Positions 6,457 to 12,994 of a stretch of 15,082 bases of DNA are shown here, piece after piece. A program made the translations under genes and the position numbers. Each line of letters opens with the position of its first letter. Position 1 is the first letter of the stretch. Source of the stretch: CALLPQ01 sp039819545 (GTDB taxonomy: Bacteria; Pseudomonadota; Alphaproteobacteria; Caulobacterales; Parvularculaceae); contig JBCBRS010000037.1 of assembly GCA_039819545.1 (NCBI GenBank), positions 1 through 15,082 on the forward strand. The letters are read 5' to 3'. Below the pieces are notes generated by a model. The model was given only the letters and a program-made list of their open reading frames with translations, did not search any database and was not told the DNA's origin.

Positions 6457-7470
6457 ATGGCAAATGACCGCATTCTGAAATCAAACCTCGCCTCGGGTGA
6501 TCTTGAGATTTTTTATCTTGCAGCCACGCACGGCAGTTTGCGTGGAGCCTGCGGACCACTCGCAATTAGTTATGACACAGTTCGGCGTAGAATTGACAGG
6601 TTGGAGGCTGAATTCGGCCAAAAGCTCTTCGTTCGAGAAACCGATGGCGTGTCACTTACCGCTTACGGGGAACAACTCTTTGAACATGCAAAAAATCTTT
6701 GGGATGCTCTAGAAACTGTAAAACGCCTATCGAGACGGAGCTCGGAAGAAGGAACAGGCCTGATCTCGTTGCAAGTCCCAGAGGGATTAGGTTCTTTCTG
6801 GGTGTTTCCCCGCTTGCACAATTTTATGGAGAGTTATCCCAGCCTAACGCTCCAAACCGATTTGACTGGACCGATGAACTCGGTTCGAGACAGAGGATAC
6901 GATGTAACAATACAGTACAAATGTCCGGAAAATACCGAAAAAATTTGCCGCAAGCTAGGTTCAATGCATGTTCTTCTTTACACGGGCCGTAATTTTGAAG
7001 TTGCAAATGGAAAACCAACTACAATTCAAGATTTACGAAATTACCGCCTCGTTCATCAATCGTCCGAAACATTCGATGAAATGGCTCTTATGCGGATGCT
7101 TGGCCATGAGCAACCATCGCAACCAATAGCCCATCTGGTGGATTCATCTATTGCAGCTTTCCAGCTGATTAGAACAAGTCACACAATCGCGGCCTTTCCG
7201 ACTTATGTTTCAGCCTTAACCAACCAAATCATCCCCCTTCATGTTTCCGGTGTTCAAAGCAAGTTGGACATCTGGCTCACATATCAAAGAGATGTGAAAT
7301 CGAGCAAACCTGGTATGGACCTTATTCAGTGGCTTATAGAATGCTTTGACTCCACGAAGTTTCCGTTCTTTGGCGATGAATATGTATCACCAGAAGAAAT
7401 TAGCGACTTTGATCATTCCTTATGGGCTGCGAATTCTCTCGATTACGTAATAGGTGACGAAGGTGTTTAA
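6457..7470 (+). CDS. LysR-type transcriptional regulator
   Basis: The 337-aa product has an N-terminal winged helix-turn-helix (about 15-75: LEIFYLAATHGSLRGACGPL.., TVRRRIDRLEAEFGQKLFVRE..LTAYGE). A type-2 periplasmic-binding-like effector domain follows (about 100-300: ISLQVPEGLGSFWVFPRL, then VTIQYKCPE, RLVHQSSE, SHTIAAFPTYVSA). LysR proteins usually activate a divergent operon when a small effector binds and repress their own gene. Here the divergent partner is the GNAT operon. The C-terminus is about 30 residues longer than common family members (FFGDEYVSPEEISDFDHSLWAANSLDYVIGDEGV) and acidic. The start ATG 6457 has AAGG in range. The effector is unknown. Confidence 0.9.
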   Translation: MANDRILKSNLASGDLEIFYLAATHGSLRGACGPLAISYDTVRRRIDRLEAEFGQKLFVRETDGVSLTAYGEQLFEHAKNLWDALETVKRLSRRSSEEGTGLISLQVPEGLGSFWVFPRLHNFMESYPSLTLQTDLTGPMNSVRDRGYDVTIQYKCPENTEKICRKLGSMHVLLYTGRNFEVANGKPTTIQDLRNYRLVHQSSETFDEMALMRMLGHEQPSQPIAHLVDSSIAAFQLIRTSHTIAAFPTYVSALTNQIIPLHVSGVQSKLDIWLTYQRDVKSSKPGMDLIQWLIECFDSTKFPFFGDEYVSPEEISDFDHSLWAANSLDYVIGDEGV

Positions 7471-7477
7471 AGCGCGA

Positions 7478-7568
7478 TTTACGATATATTCAACTTTCAG
7501 CGAATGAGCGAACCCCAACTTTTCAAATCGATGCGCTCAAATTATTCGGGTGCGATCTTACCTATCAA
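7478..7568 (+). pseudogene. Fragment of a second serine resolvase gene
   Basis: Bases 7524-7566 match the resolvase gene at 36 of 43 positions by eye. The translation FQIDALKLFGCDLTYQ parallels LQIDALKSFGCDRIYR of the intact gene (residues 18-33). Upstream the likeness continues with indels to about 7478. Four of the seven differences are silent, so the copies diverged under selection before this one decayed; it is not a recent duplicate of the gene at 4000. Likeness ends exactly where the relaxase stop codon lies (7565-7567), marking a recombination junction. Orientation is the same as the intact gene. Confidence 0.75.
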
Positions 7569-8848
7569 AGTGAATAGTCTCGGCTTTGCCGTCTTTTGCG
7601 CGTTTTTCGTAGTTGCGGTGTATCGTGATCATTGTGGTTTGCCATTTTTAGGTACCTTCCAACATCCGAGCGTAATTCTAGCAATAGCGTAGCTTGTCGT
7701 TTTCGATTGGCCTTGATCTTAGCTTGAAGGATGCGGCGCTCGTGCAGCTGTAATTTAACCATCATATCGTGTTCCTGATTGTCACGCTGATTGCATGCCG
7801 TCACCTCAGCTTCGTTCTGTTTTTTGATCTTACCGTATTGACCAGTCACGCGATCCCACAAGCCTTTGACGCCCTTGCGGAAAAGATTGGCACGCTTTGT
7901 AGCTTCACGGGCTTGGCGTTCTTCGTGTGTTTGTTTCAAGTCCTGACGGGCGGCACGATGTTTATCGCGCATCAATGCTTTTGCATGATCAAACGTCGCG
8001 GTGCGGTGTTTATGGGCTTTTTTGGCACCATCAATATGCGCCTTGATCACAGGTGTCATGCGGTTCGCGATTTCGCGCTTGGTTTCTGCAACAGAAGGCA
8101 GGCTGTCTGCATTGCCCAGCTTTGCTTTCAGGTCTTTGGCTTTGAGATTTAGGGCCCGACTGAGGGAATAAATCTCACCATTGTAGTCGACTGCGACGAA
8201 GCCGCGTCGATCACCACGTGCCAGATAAAACCCGCGCTCTTGTAAAGCGTGACCAAAAGCGGCGGTTCCATCCGAGACTTCCCAGCATTGTTGAATGGCG
8301 GATTTGATTTCTCTTGGATCAACATCATTGCGCTTGGCTTGCTGCCATTCGGCCAGAGTGAAGTTGGTGGGATCACGCAAGGCTTGGTTTTTCAATCCTT
8401 TGGGCATGGTCCAGTTATGTTCGAGATAGAGTTTGCGCGATACATCGCAGAGCTTGGTTTTGAAATGCGAAAGCTGTTTTGCCTTCATCTCCATGGCATC
8501 AATCCGTGACCAGACCACATGGCAATGACGGCGGCCTTCTTTTTCGTGAAAGACAATGGCGCGGGGCTGATCAACCAAACCGAGCTTGTTCTCAACGCGA
8601 TCAATTGCGCTTTCAAAGGCCTCGATAGAAACGCTCTCCGTTTCCGGCGGATTGAGTGACAGTGAAAATAGATATTGGCGGCACCGTGTGCCCCTCGATA
8701 TCGCCTCGGCTTCCTTGAACGCCATATGCAAGGTGTCAGAGGCAAAACCCCTAATCTCATGGACCTCCACATGCTCATTTTCATCACCGCGCATCAAATG
8801 CGCAGCAAGGTTCTGTCCATATCCACGTTGGGAGCCTTTCAAGATCAT
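7565..8848 (-). CDS. mobA: Relaxase / mobilisation nuclease (MOBP type)
   Basis: The relaxase nicks one strand at oriT, stays covalently bound to the 5' end and pilots the strand through a helper's type IV secretion channel. The 427-aa product starts MILKGSQRGYGQNLAAHLM and carries the metal-binding motif HEKEGRRHCHVVWSRID (His101, His108, His110). It continues with FKTKLCDVSRKLYLEHNWTMPKGL and FTLAEWQQAKR, all familiar from alphaproteobacterial plasmid relaxases. Residues about 270-410 are basic and coiled-coil-like. The catalytic tyrosine is not certain by eye (Tyr10 is a candidate). ATG 8848 overlaps the mobC stop as ATGA. The C-terminus ends at the junction with the resolvase fragment, so a few residues may have been lost or replaced. 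Confidence 0.9.
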   Translation of the reverse strand: MILKGSQRGYGQNLAAHLMRGDENEHVEVHEIRGFASDTLHMAFKEAEAISRGTRCRQYLFSLSLNPPETESVSIEAFESAIDRVENKLGLVDQPRAIVFHEKEGRRHCHVVWSRIDAMEMKAKQLSHFKTKLCDVSRKLYLEHNWTMPKGLKNQALRDPTNFTLAEWQQAKRNDVDPREIKSAIQQCWEVSDGTAAFGHALQERGFYLARGDRRGFVAVDYNGEIYSLSRALNLKAKDLKAKLGNADSLPSVAETKREIANRMTPVIKAHIDGAKKAHKHRTATFDHAKALMRDKHRAARQDLKQTHEERQAREATKRANLFRKGVKGLWDRVTGQYGKIKKQNEAEVTACNQRDNQEHDMMVKLQLHERRILQAKIKANRKRQATLLLELRSDVGRYLKMANHNDHDTPQLRKTRKRRQSRDYSL

Positions 8849-9303
8849 GGCTTGACCCCGCTTTTAAGCCTCAAGGCGCAAACCAGTTCTGAGCGCAAGT
8901 ATTGAATATCGGCACAAGCTTGGTGCAGTTCCGCTTCCAAGTCCGGTGATACAGGCAGTGCGCCCATATTAACGGCTTTGGCGATTTGGTTGAGATTTTG
9001 TGAAAGCCGAGATTGCCCCAGCGCCGCCAACAGCTGCGCAAAGAGCTTCTGATCCTCAGGGGCGATGCGCGGCTTCTTAACCGGGCTTTTGCGGTATTCC
9101 GGGATTTGATCGGCGAACAAACGCTCCCGGATATAGCTAGACCAAGCGCGTGAACCGCACATTTTGCTCAAAAGTGCCCGTTCTTGCTCGGTAAACCGGA
9201 TCGAATAGGGTTTCGGCCCGGCCTTAGGTGACCGAGACCGAAGGCGTGAGGCAGTTGCTTTTTTGGTTGCAGATGCTGATTGAAATTTAGGGCGGACATT
9301 CAT
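8845..9303 (-). CDS. mobC: MobC relaxosome accessory protein
   Basis: MobC-type proteins bind oriT next to the nick, help melt the DNA and assist the relaxase. The 152-aa product has a basic N-terminus (ATKKATASRLRSRSPKAGPK), a ribbon-helix-helix-like part (KPYSIRFTEQERALLSKMCGSRAWSSYIRERLF), and the family signature QSRLSQNLNQIAKAVNMGALPV followed by a helix. GGAG precedes ATG 9303. It overlaps the relaxase start (ATGA) downstream and a small ORF stop (ATGA) upstream, so the set is probably translated as a coupled unit. Confidence 0.9.
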   Translation of the reverse strand: MNVRPKFQSASATKKATASRLRSRSPKAGPKPYSIRFTEQERALLSKMCGSRAWSSYIRERLFADQIPEYRKSPVKKPRIAPEDQKLFAQLLAALGQSRLSQNLNQIAKAVNMGALPVSPDLEAELHQACADIQYLRSELVCALRLKSGVKP

Positions 9304-9407
9304 GAGGATAACTCCTCAAAATCAATGCCTGCCTCTTCCAGAATGGTATTCCAGTCCGCTAAAGTCTCAAAAAGGTGGTTCGAACTATCTGGTTCGAGGC
9401 CCACCAT
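9300..9407 (-). CDS. Possible 35-aa ORF coupled to mobC
   Basis: An ATG at 9407 begins a 35-aa reading, with the C-terminal part LFETLADWNTILEEAGIDFEELSS, whose TGA overlaps the mobC ATG. The overlap style matches the mobC/relaxase junction and the C-terminal half is plausibly helical and acidic, which argues for translation. Against it, the product is tiny, the first residues (MVGLEPDSS) fall on repeated TGGTTCGA motifs, and the only Shine-Dalgarno-like run (AAAGGG) is 2-3 nt from the ATG within a hairpin arm. It may be a short leader or chance. Confidence 0.35.
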   Translation of the reverse strand: MVGLEPDSSNHLFETLADWNTILEEAGIDFEELSS

Positions 9408-9545
9408 AGCCCTTTTTGCGAAGTCAAAAGGGCAGAACCCCCGAAAGCGATTTCGCGCAGCAAAACGCGGGTGAGTAAAACCGCTGAAATCATTTTCGCT
9501 TGTGTGCTCGGCTGCGTTGCCTCTTTGTTGAAACAAAAACGCAGT
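9376..9545. other. Candidate oriT region upstream of mobC
   Basis: oriT normally lies directly upstream of the mob genes and contains an inverted repeat near the nick. Here: TGGTTCGA occurs twice (9376 and 9390, 14 bp apart). GCCCTTTT/AAAAGGGC form an 8-bp stem with a 9-nt loop (9409-9433). CGAAA, GCGA, TTTCG form a small hairpin (about 9439-9453). CTGCGTT/AACGCAG enclose TTTGTT/AACAAA in a nested repeat (9512-9544). I do not recognise the nick consensus of RP4 or RSF1010. 9546-9669 holds no gene; accessory DNA ends somewhere in it. Confidence 0.4.
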
Positions 9546-9669
9546 CTGGTTATGCCGTCTACAAACGCTGTTTTCTGCGCTGTCGGTGCTTACGGACTGC
9601 ATGTACGCTGCGCGCCGATTCTCAAAAACAGCCGGTTCGACGGACAAAACCGATTTTTCGTTTAGATTT

Positions 9670-10659
9670 TTACGCCACCGTTAACATGGGCGCTGCTTCG
9701 GGCAGGTCTTCGCCGAAGGCGCGTTGGTAGAATTCGGCAACGGTGGGACGTTCGAGTTCGTCGCATTTGTTGAGGAACGTCACGCGGAAGGCGTAGCCCA
9801 CATCCTGGAAGATGTCGGCATTTTGTGCCCAGGTGATAACCGTGCGTGGGCTCATCACCGTGGAGATATCGCCGTTCATAAAGGCATTGCGGGTCATGTC
9901 GGCGACGCGGACCATGGCGCCCAATTGCTCGCGGCCTTGCGCGTCGTCATAGGACGGACATTTTGCACCGACGATATCCACCTCCGCATCATGGTCCAGA
10001 TAGTTAAGGGTGGTGACGAGTGACCAGCGGTCCATCTGACCCTGGTTTATCTGCTGGGTACCGTGATAGAGCCCCGTGGTATCGCCAAGGCCGATTGTGT
10101 TGGTGGTCGCGAACAGGCGAAAATGCGGGTTCGGGGTGATCACTTTATTCTGATCGAGGAGGGTGAGGCGGCCTTCCGCTTCGAGCACCCGCTGGATCAC
10201 GAACATCACGTCGGGGCGACCGGCATCATACTCGTCAAAGATCAGGGCAACCGGGCGCTGGAACGACCAAGGCAGGATGCCCTCCTTAAACTTGGTAATC
10301 TGGGTGCCGTCTTCGACCACAATGGCGTCGCGCCCGATCAGGTCAATTCGGCTCACATGGCTATCGAGATTAACACGCACGCACGGCCAGTTGAGACGCG
10401 CTGCTACCTGTTCGATATGGGTCGACTTGCCGGTGCCGTGATAACCCTGGACCATCACGCGGCGATTATGTGCAAACCCGGCAAGGATCGCCAGTGTCGT
10501 TTGAGGGTCAAACCGGTAGGAGGGGTCAACCGGCGGAGAATATTCGCTGGGTTCTGAAAAGGCCGGGATGGCGAGATCAATATCCACGCCAAAGGTCTCG
10601 CGCGAGTCGACGGTGGTGTCGGGTTCCGGGAAAACAACGTCTTCGGCGATGGTGGCCAT
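9670..10659 (-). CDS. cobS: Cobaltochelatase AAA+ subunit CobS
   Basis: CobS and CobT form the ATP-driven chaperone of the aerobic cobaltochelatase, which with CobN inserts cobalt into hydrogenobyrinic acid a,c-diamide in vitamin B12 synthesis. The 329-aa product has the usual length. Walker A is GYHGTGKST (72-80) and Walker B ALIFDEYD (138-145), followed by FATTNTIGLGDTTGLYHGTQQINQGQMDRW, a CobS hallmark with the sensor region. The start is ATG 10659 (MATIAEDVVFPEPD) because GAGAGAGAAA precedes it and homologues begin near there; the 40 extra residues from 10779 look like non-coding sequence. cobT, normally downstream, is absent and mobile DNA begins instead. Confidence 0.93.
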   Translation of the reverse strand: MATIAEDVVFPEPDTTVDSRETFGVDIDLAIPAFSEPSEYSPPVDPSYRFDPQTTLAILAGFAHNRRVMVQGYHGTGKSTHIEQVAARLNWPCVRVNLDSHVSRIDLIGRDAIVVEDGTQITKFKEGILPWSFQRPVALIFDEYDAGRPDVMFVIQRVLEAEGRLTLLDQNKVITPNPHFRLFATTNTIGLGDTTGLYHGTQQINQGQMDRWSLVTTLNYLDHDAEVDIVGAKCPSYDDAQGREQLGAMVRVADMTRNAFMNGDISTVMSPRTVITWAQNADIFQDVGYAFRVTFLNKCDELERPTVAEFYQRAFGEDLPEAAPMLTVA

Positions 10660-11160
10660 GGGGATTTCTCTCTCAATCGCTGGGGGCGCCAGGCCGTCGG
10701 GTGCAGGGCGCCAACAAGCGCGGACATTCGCGCGGAACCGTGGAAAAAACAAGGCTCGCGCGCGGCAGGAAATACGCAACGGTATGCGGCGTTACCGCTC
10801 AATCAATACGCTGCTGGTTTTCGCCGGTTCCCTTAAAGCCCGGGGGGCCATGGGTCTGTATCATGCACTGGGGCGGCGCGGAATTGTGCCCGCGGACGGG
10901 CGGGTGAACTTGGGATTGCGTTTTCGTTGGCGCCCTTTGCGCAAGGTGAGGACACCGACCAAACCGAGACGGCCCCGCCACCATAGGATGCCGACAGAGA
11001 GTCACAGCAAAAGACGCATAAAACGAATACGGCGCTGGCTATTGGCGGCGTTGTTGCGGTGGCGGGCGGCGTCGCGCTTGCCGCTACCGGGACCCGATGA
11101 CGCTGTGGAAGATGCCGTCGAGGACAGCTTCGATCAATTTTAGGAAGGCCCCGGCGGCTC
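10660..11160. other. Long spacer between J-domain gene and cobS
   Basis: This 501-bp GC-rich gap should contain the cobS promoter (minus strand). On the plus strand, 10988-11143 holds pieces of a membrane peptide in two frames: TNTALAIGGVVAVAGGVALAATG in one and PDDAVEDAVEDSFDQF to TAG 11143 in another. They could be one short frameshifted gene, but there is no good start or ribosome-binding site. Nothing else is supported. Confidence 0.35.
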
Positions 11161-11166
11161 CTAAAA
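11138..11166. repeat. Inverted repeat over the J-domain gene stop codon
   Basis: TTTTAGGA (11138-11145) and TCCTAAAA (11159-11166) are perfect 8-bp arms around a 13-nt GC-rich loop. The right arm overlaps the TAG stop of the J-domain gene. Arms are U-then-A, the reverse of a normal intrinsic terminator, so termination is possible but uncertain. Confidence 0.4.
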
Positions 11167-11799
11167 AATCTTCGCTTTTTTCAGGATCTGGTGAGCCTTT
11201 ACCACGCTTTGTAATTGCTCTTCGGCAGACCGGTCGCCCTCGTTCGAATCCGGGTGAAACTTACGCAGCAATTCCGCGTAGCGCTTGCGGATTTCGCCTT
11301 GCGGGGCGGTAACCGGTAAGCCGAGGGTTTTGAATGCGCCTTCCTGAAGTTTGGTCAGGCGTTTGCCCTCCCGGTAGGCACCGCGCACGGCAACCCGTTT
11401 TTTTTCCGCGCCATCAAGCACACCAAAGGCATCCTGCATGTCCGCTGGCCCACGGGTGCGCGCGGCTGCGGCGGCACGTTCGTTTTTCGCCCAACCCCAG
11501 GTGGGCCGATCTCCGTAAATATTGGCATCGCGCGCGGCTTTGGCCTCGTCGGCGGACAGACCCTCAAAGTAGTTCCACTGTTTGTTGTGCTCGCGCGCAT
11601 GGGCCTGGCACAGCCACAGATAGTTCCGGGGCTCGCGCGGCGACTTTGCCGTGCGGCAGTCACCGGGCTCGGTGCAGCCCTCGTATTCGCAAATTTTGTC
11701 CACGGGTTTTTTCCACGCCGGTTCCTTTTTCGACCGTGCCGACGGGGGTTTCACGCGGATGTCAAAACCGTGACGGGGTTTATAACGCTCTTGAGTCAT
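11161..11799 (-). CDS. J-domain protein with zinc-finger-like middle (DnaJ-like)
   Basis: J-domain proteins stimulate the ATPase of DnaK through an HPD loop. In this 212-aa product the J domain is C-terminal (about 155-212) with HPD at 182-184. The middle has C37-x4-C42, C48 and C64-x2-H67 in CEYEGCTEPGDC..LWLCQAH, a probable zinc site, followed by REHNKQWNYFEGLS, which is familiar from the J-protein found beside cobS in Alphaproteobacteria. Start is uncertain: ATG 11799 (MTQERYKPRHGFDIRVKPP) fits the conserved beginning, ATG 11808 is also possible, and neither has a clear ribosome-binding site. It is divergent from bolA. Its exact client is unknown. Confidence 0.85.
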   Translation of the reverse strand: MTQERYKPRHGFDIRVKPPSARSKKEPAWKKPVDKICEYEGCTEPGDCRTAKSPREPRNYLWLCQAHAREHNKQWNYFEGLSADEAKAARDANIYGDRPTWGWAKNERAAAAARTRGPADMQDAFGVLDGAEKKRVAVRGAYREGKRLTKLQEGAFKTLGLPVTAPQGEIRKRYAELLRKFHPDSNEGDRSAEEQLQSVVKAHQILKKAKIF

Positions 11800-11873
11800 A
11801 AAGCTCATTATGGGGATGTCCGCCGGGCGATACAATCTTGACAGAGGGCCGGAAGTGGCGATGTTCTGGCGGG

Positions 11874-12212
11874 ATGGTTACACAAAACCCTACCCTGGGG
11901 CCAAGGGCGCAAACCCTTCATGACAAGCTCTACGAAAGCCTCACCCCCACCGTGCTGGAGGTGCGCGATGAGTCGCACCTTCATGCGGGTCACGCCGGGG
12001 CGCGGCCCGAGGGCGAGTCGCATTTTCGGGTCTTGATCGTGTCCTGTGCGTTTGAGGGGCACGCTCGCGTCGCGCGCCAGCGTATGGTCAACGCAGCTTT
12101 GCGCGACGAGCTGCGCAATGATGTCCATGCGCTCGCCATGAAAACGCTGACCCCGGACGAATACCGCACCCAAAACCAGATTGAGGCGGAAACCCGGGCC
12201 AAAGATGCCTGA
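11874..12212 (+). CDS. bolA: BolA family protein
   Basis: BolA proteins pair with monothiol glutaredoxins in iron-sulfur handling and have a KH-like, nucleic-acid-binding fold. The 112-aa product contains LHDKLYESLTPTVLEVRDESHLHAGHAG, then ESHFRVLIVSCAFEGHARVARQRMVNAAL and VHALAMKTLTPDEY, a full BolA domain with the conserved histidines. ATG 11874 gives MVTQNPTLGPR. Only GGCGGG lies 0-3 nt upstream, so the start is set by homology. A TTGACA at 11838 could be a -35 box but no good -10 follows. The gene is divergent from the J-domain gene, with about 74 bp between starts. Confidence 0.9.
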   Translation: MVTQNPTLGPRAQTLHDKLYESLTPTVLEVRDESHLHAGHAGARPEGESHFRVLIVSCAFEGHARVARQRMVNAALRDELRNDVHALAMKTLTPDEYRTQNQIEAETRAKDA

Positions 12213-12277
12213 CCAGCCTGCGGTCCAGCATATTTGTTACCGCGTCCGCATCTTTTTAATCCGCAAAGTGAACCACC

Positions 12278-12889
12278 ATGGACCTACCTGACGCGCCGGT
12301 GACCTTAGCGCTGATCCTCGCCAATGTGGGGATCAGTTTTTATGCCCTGTTTGGTGACCAGGATTTCCTTGAGCAATTCAAGTTTGACGTCAACGCCCTG
12401 CGCCAACGCGGACAGCATTACCGCGTCTTCACCTCGTCGTTCCTGCATAATGATCTGTTTCACCTTTTGTTCAATATGATGGCGTTGTTTTCCTTTGGTC
12501 CGTATCTGGAGCAATTGCTGGGACGCACCGGCTTTCTGGTAATTTACTTCGGTGCCATTTTGATCAGCGGTATCGTCACCTTTTTTGTGAACCGGCAAGA
12601 CGGCGCCTATTCCAGCGTTGGGGCGTCGGATGCGGTATCGGGTGTCGTATTTGGGTTTATTCTCTTTTATCCGCTTGAGTCCCTCTATATTTTCCCGTTA
12701 CCCGTGCCGATCCCGGCCATCCTGTTTGGTGGGCTTTTTATTATTGGCTCATCTTTTTTGATGGACCGTCAGGACCGCCGTATTGCCCATGAAAGCCATC
12801 TTGCCGGGGCGGCGGCCGGCCTGATCCTGACCATTGCCATGCAACCGGCCGCATTCAGCGTCTTCATAGCAAAGATGACGGGAACGTGA
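12278..12889 (+). CDS. Rhomboid-family intramembrane serine protease
   Basis: Rhomboids cleave transmembrane segments in the inner membrane. The 203-aa protein has about six hydrophobic segments. Key motifs are HNDLFHLLFNM in the second (57-67), the nucleophile Ser117 in SVGASDAVSG, and His174 in HESHLAG of the last segment. The serine motif normally reads GASG, but here it is GASD, with Asp after the nucleophile; both dyad residues are intact. It follows bolA by 65 bp on the same strand and could share its transcript. The ribosome-binding site is weak (AAAGTG). Confidence 0.88.
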   Translation: MDLPDAPVTLALILANVGISFYALFGDQDFLEQFKFDVNALRQRGQHYRVFTSSFLHNDLFHLLFNMMALFSFGPYLEQLLGRTGFLVIYFGAILISGIVTFFVNRQDGAYSSVGASDAVSGVVFGFILFYPLESLYIFPLPVPIPAILFGGLFIIGSSFLMDRQDRRIAHESHLAGAAAGLILTIAMQPAAFSVFIAKMTGT

Positions 12890-12902
12890 GGTAAAGAAGA
12901 GA

Positions 12903-12994
12903 AGGCCGCTTATAACAAAAGCGGAACCGGGGAAATCCTCTCGTGACCCGCAGGGCTAACAGGTCGCCATGATTTTTCCGGTTCCGCCCGGCCT
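12903..12994. other. Strong 92-nt foldable element downstream of the rhomboid gene
   Basis: Two 17-base arms (12921-12937 beginning GCGGAACCGG, and 12971-12987 ending CCGGTTCCGC) pair completely, with two G-U wobbles if read as plus-strand RNA. The loop is 33 nt. An outer AGGCCG/CGGCCT stem (12903-12908 with 12989-12994) stacks on it. CCGCTT/AAGCGG (12907-12925) offers a competing small hairpin. It begins 14 bp after the rhomboid stop. There is no U-run, so it is not a simple intrinsic terminator. It could be a small RNA, an mRNA 3' structure or a dispersed repeat. I match it to no known RNA family. Confidence 0.5.

Noticed and set aside
9408..9647. Longer 115-aa reading upstream of mobC
   Set aside because: The first 80 residues cover the repeat-rich candidate oriT and look non-coding; at most the last 35 residues are plausible.
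1294..9657. Element-flanking direct repeat based on CGATTTTTC near 1294 and 9649
   Set aside because: Only 9 bp of low complexity match and flanks differ, so chance is likely.
10660..10779. 40-residue N-terminal extension of CobS
   Set aside because: Arg/Cys/Pro-rich, no family likeness, and a good ribosome-binding site precedes ATG 10659.
11838..11873. Strong bolA promoter with leaderless start from TTGACA at 11838
   Set aside because: The hexamer 17 bp downstream (ATGTTC) shares almost nothing with a -10 box.
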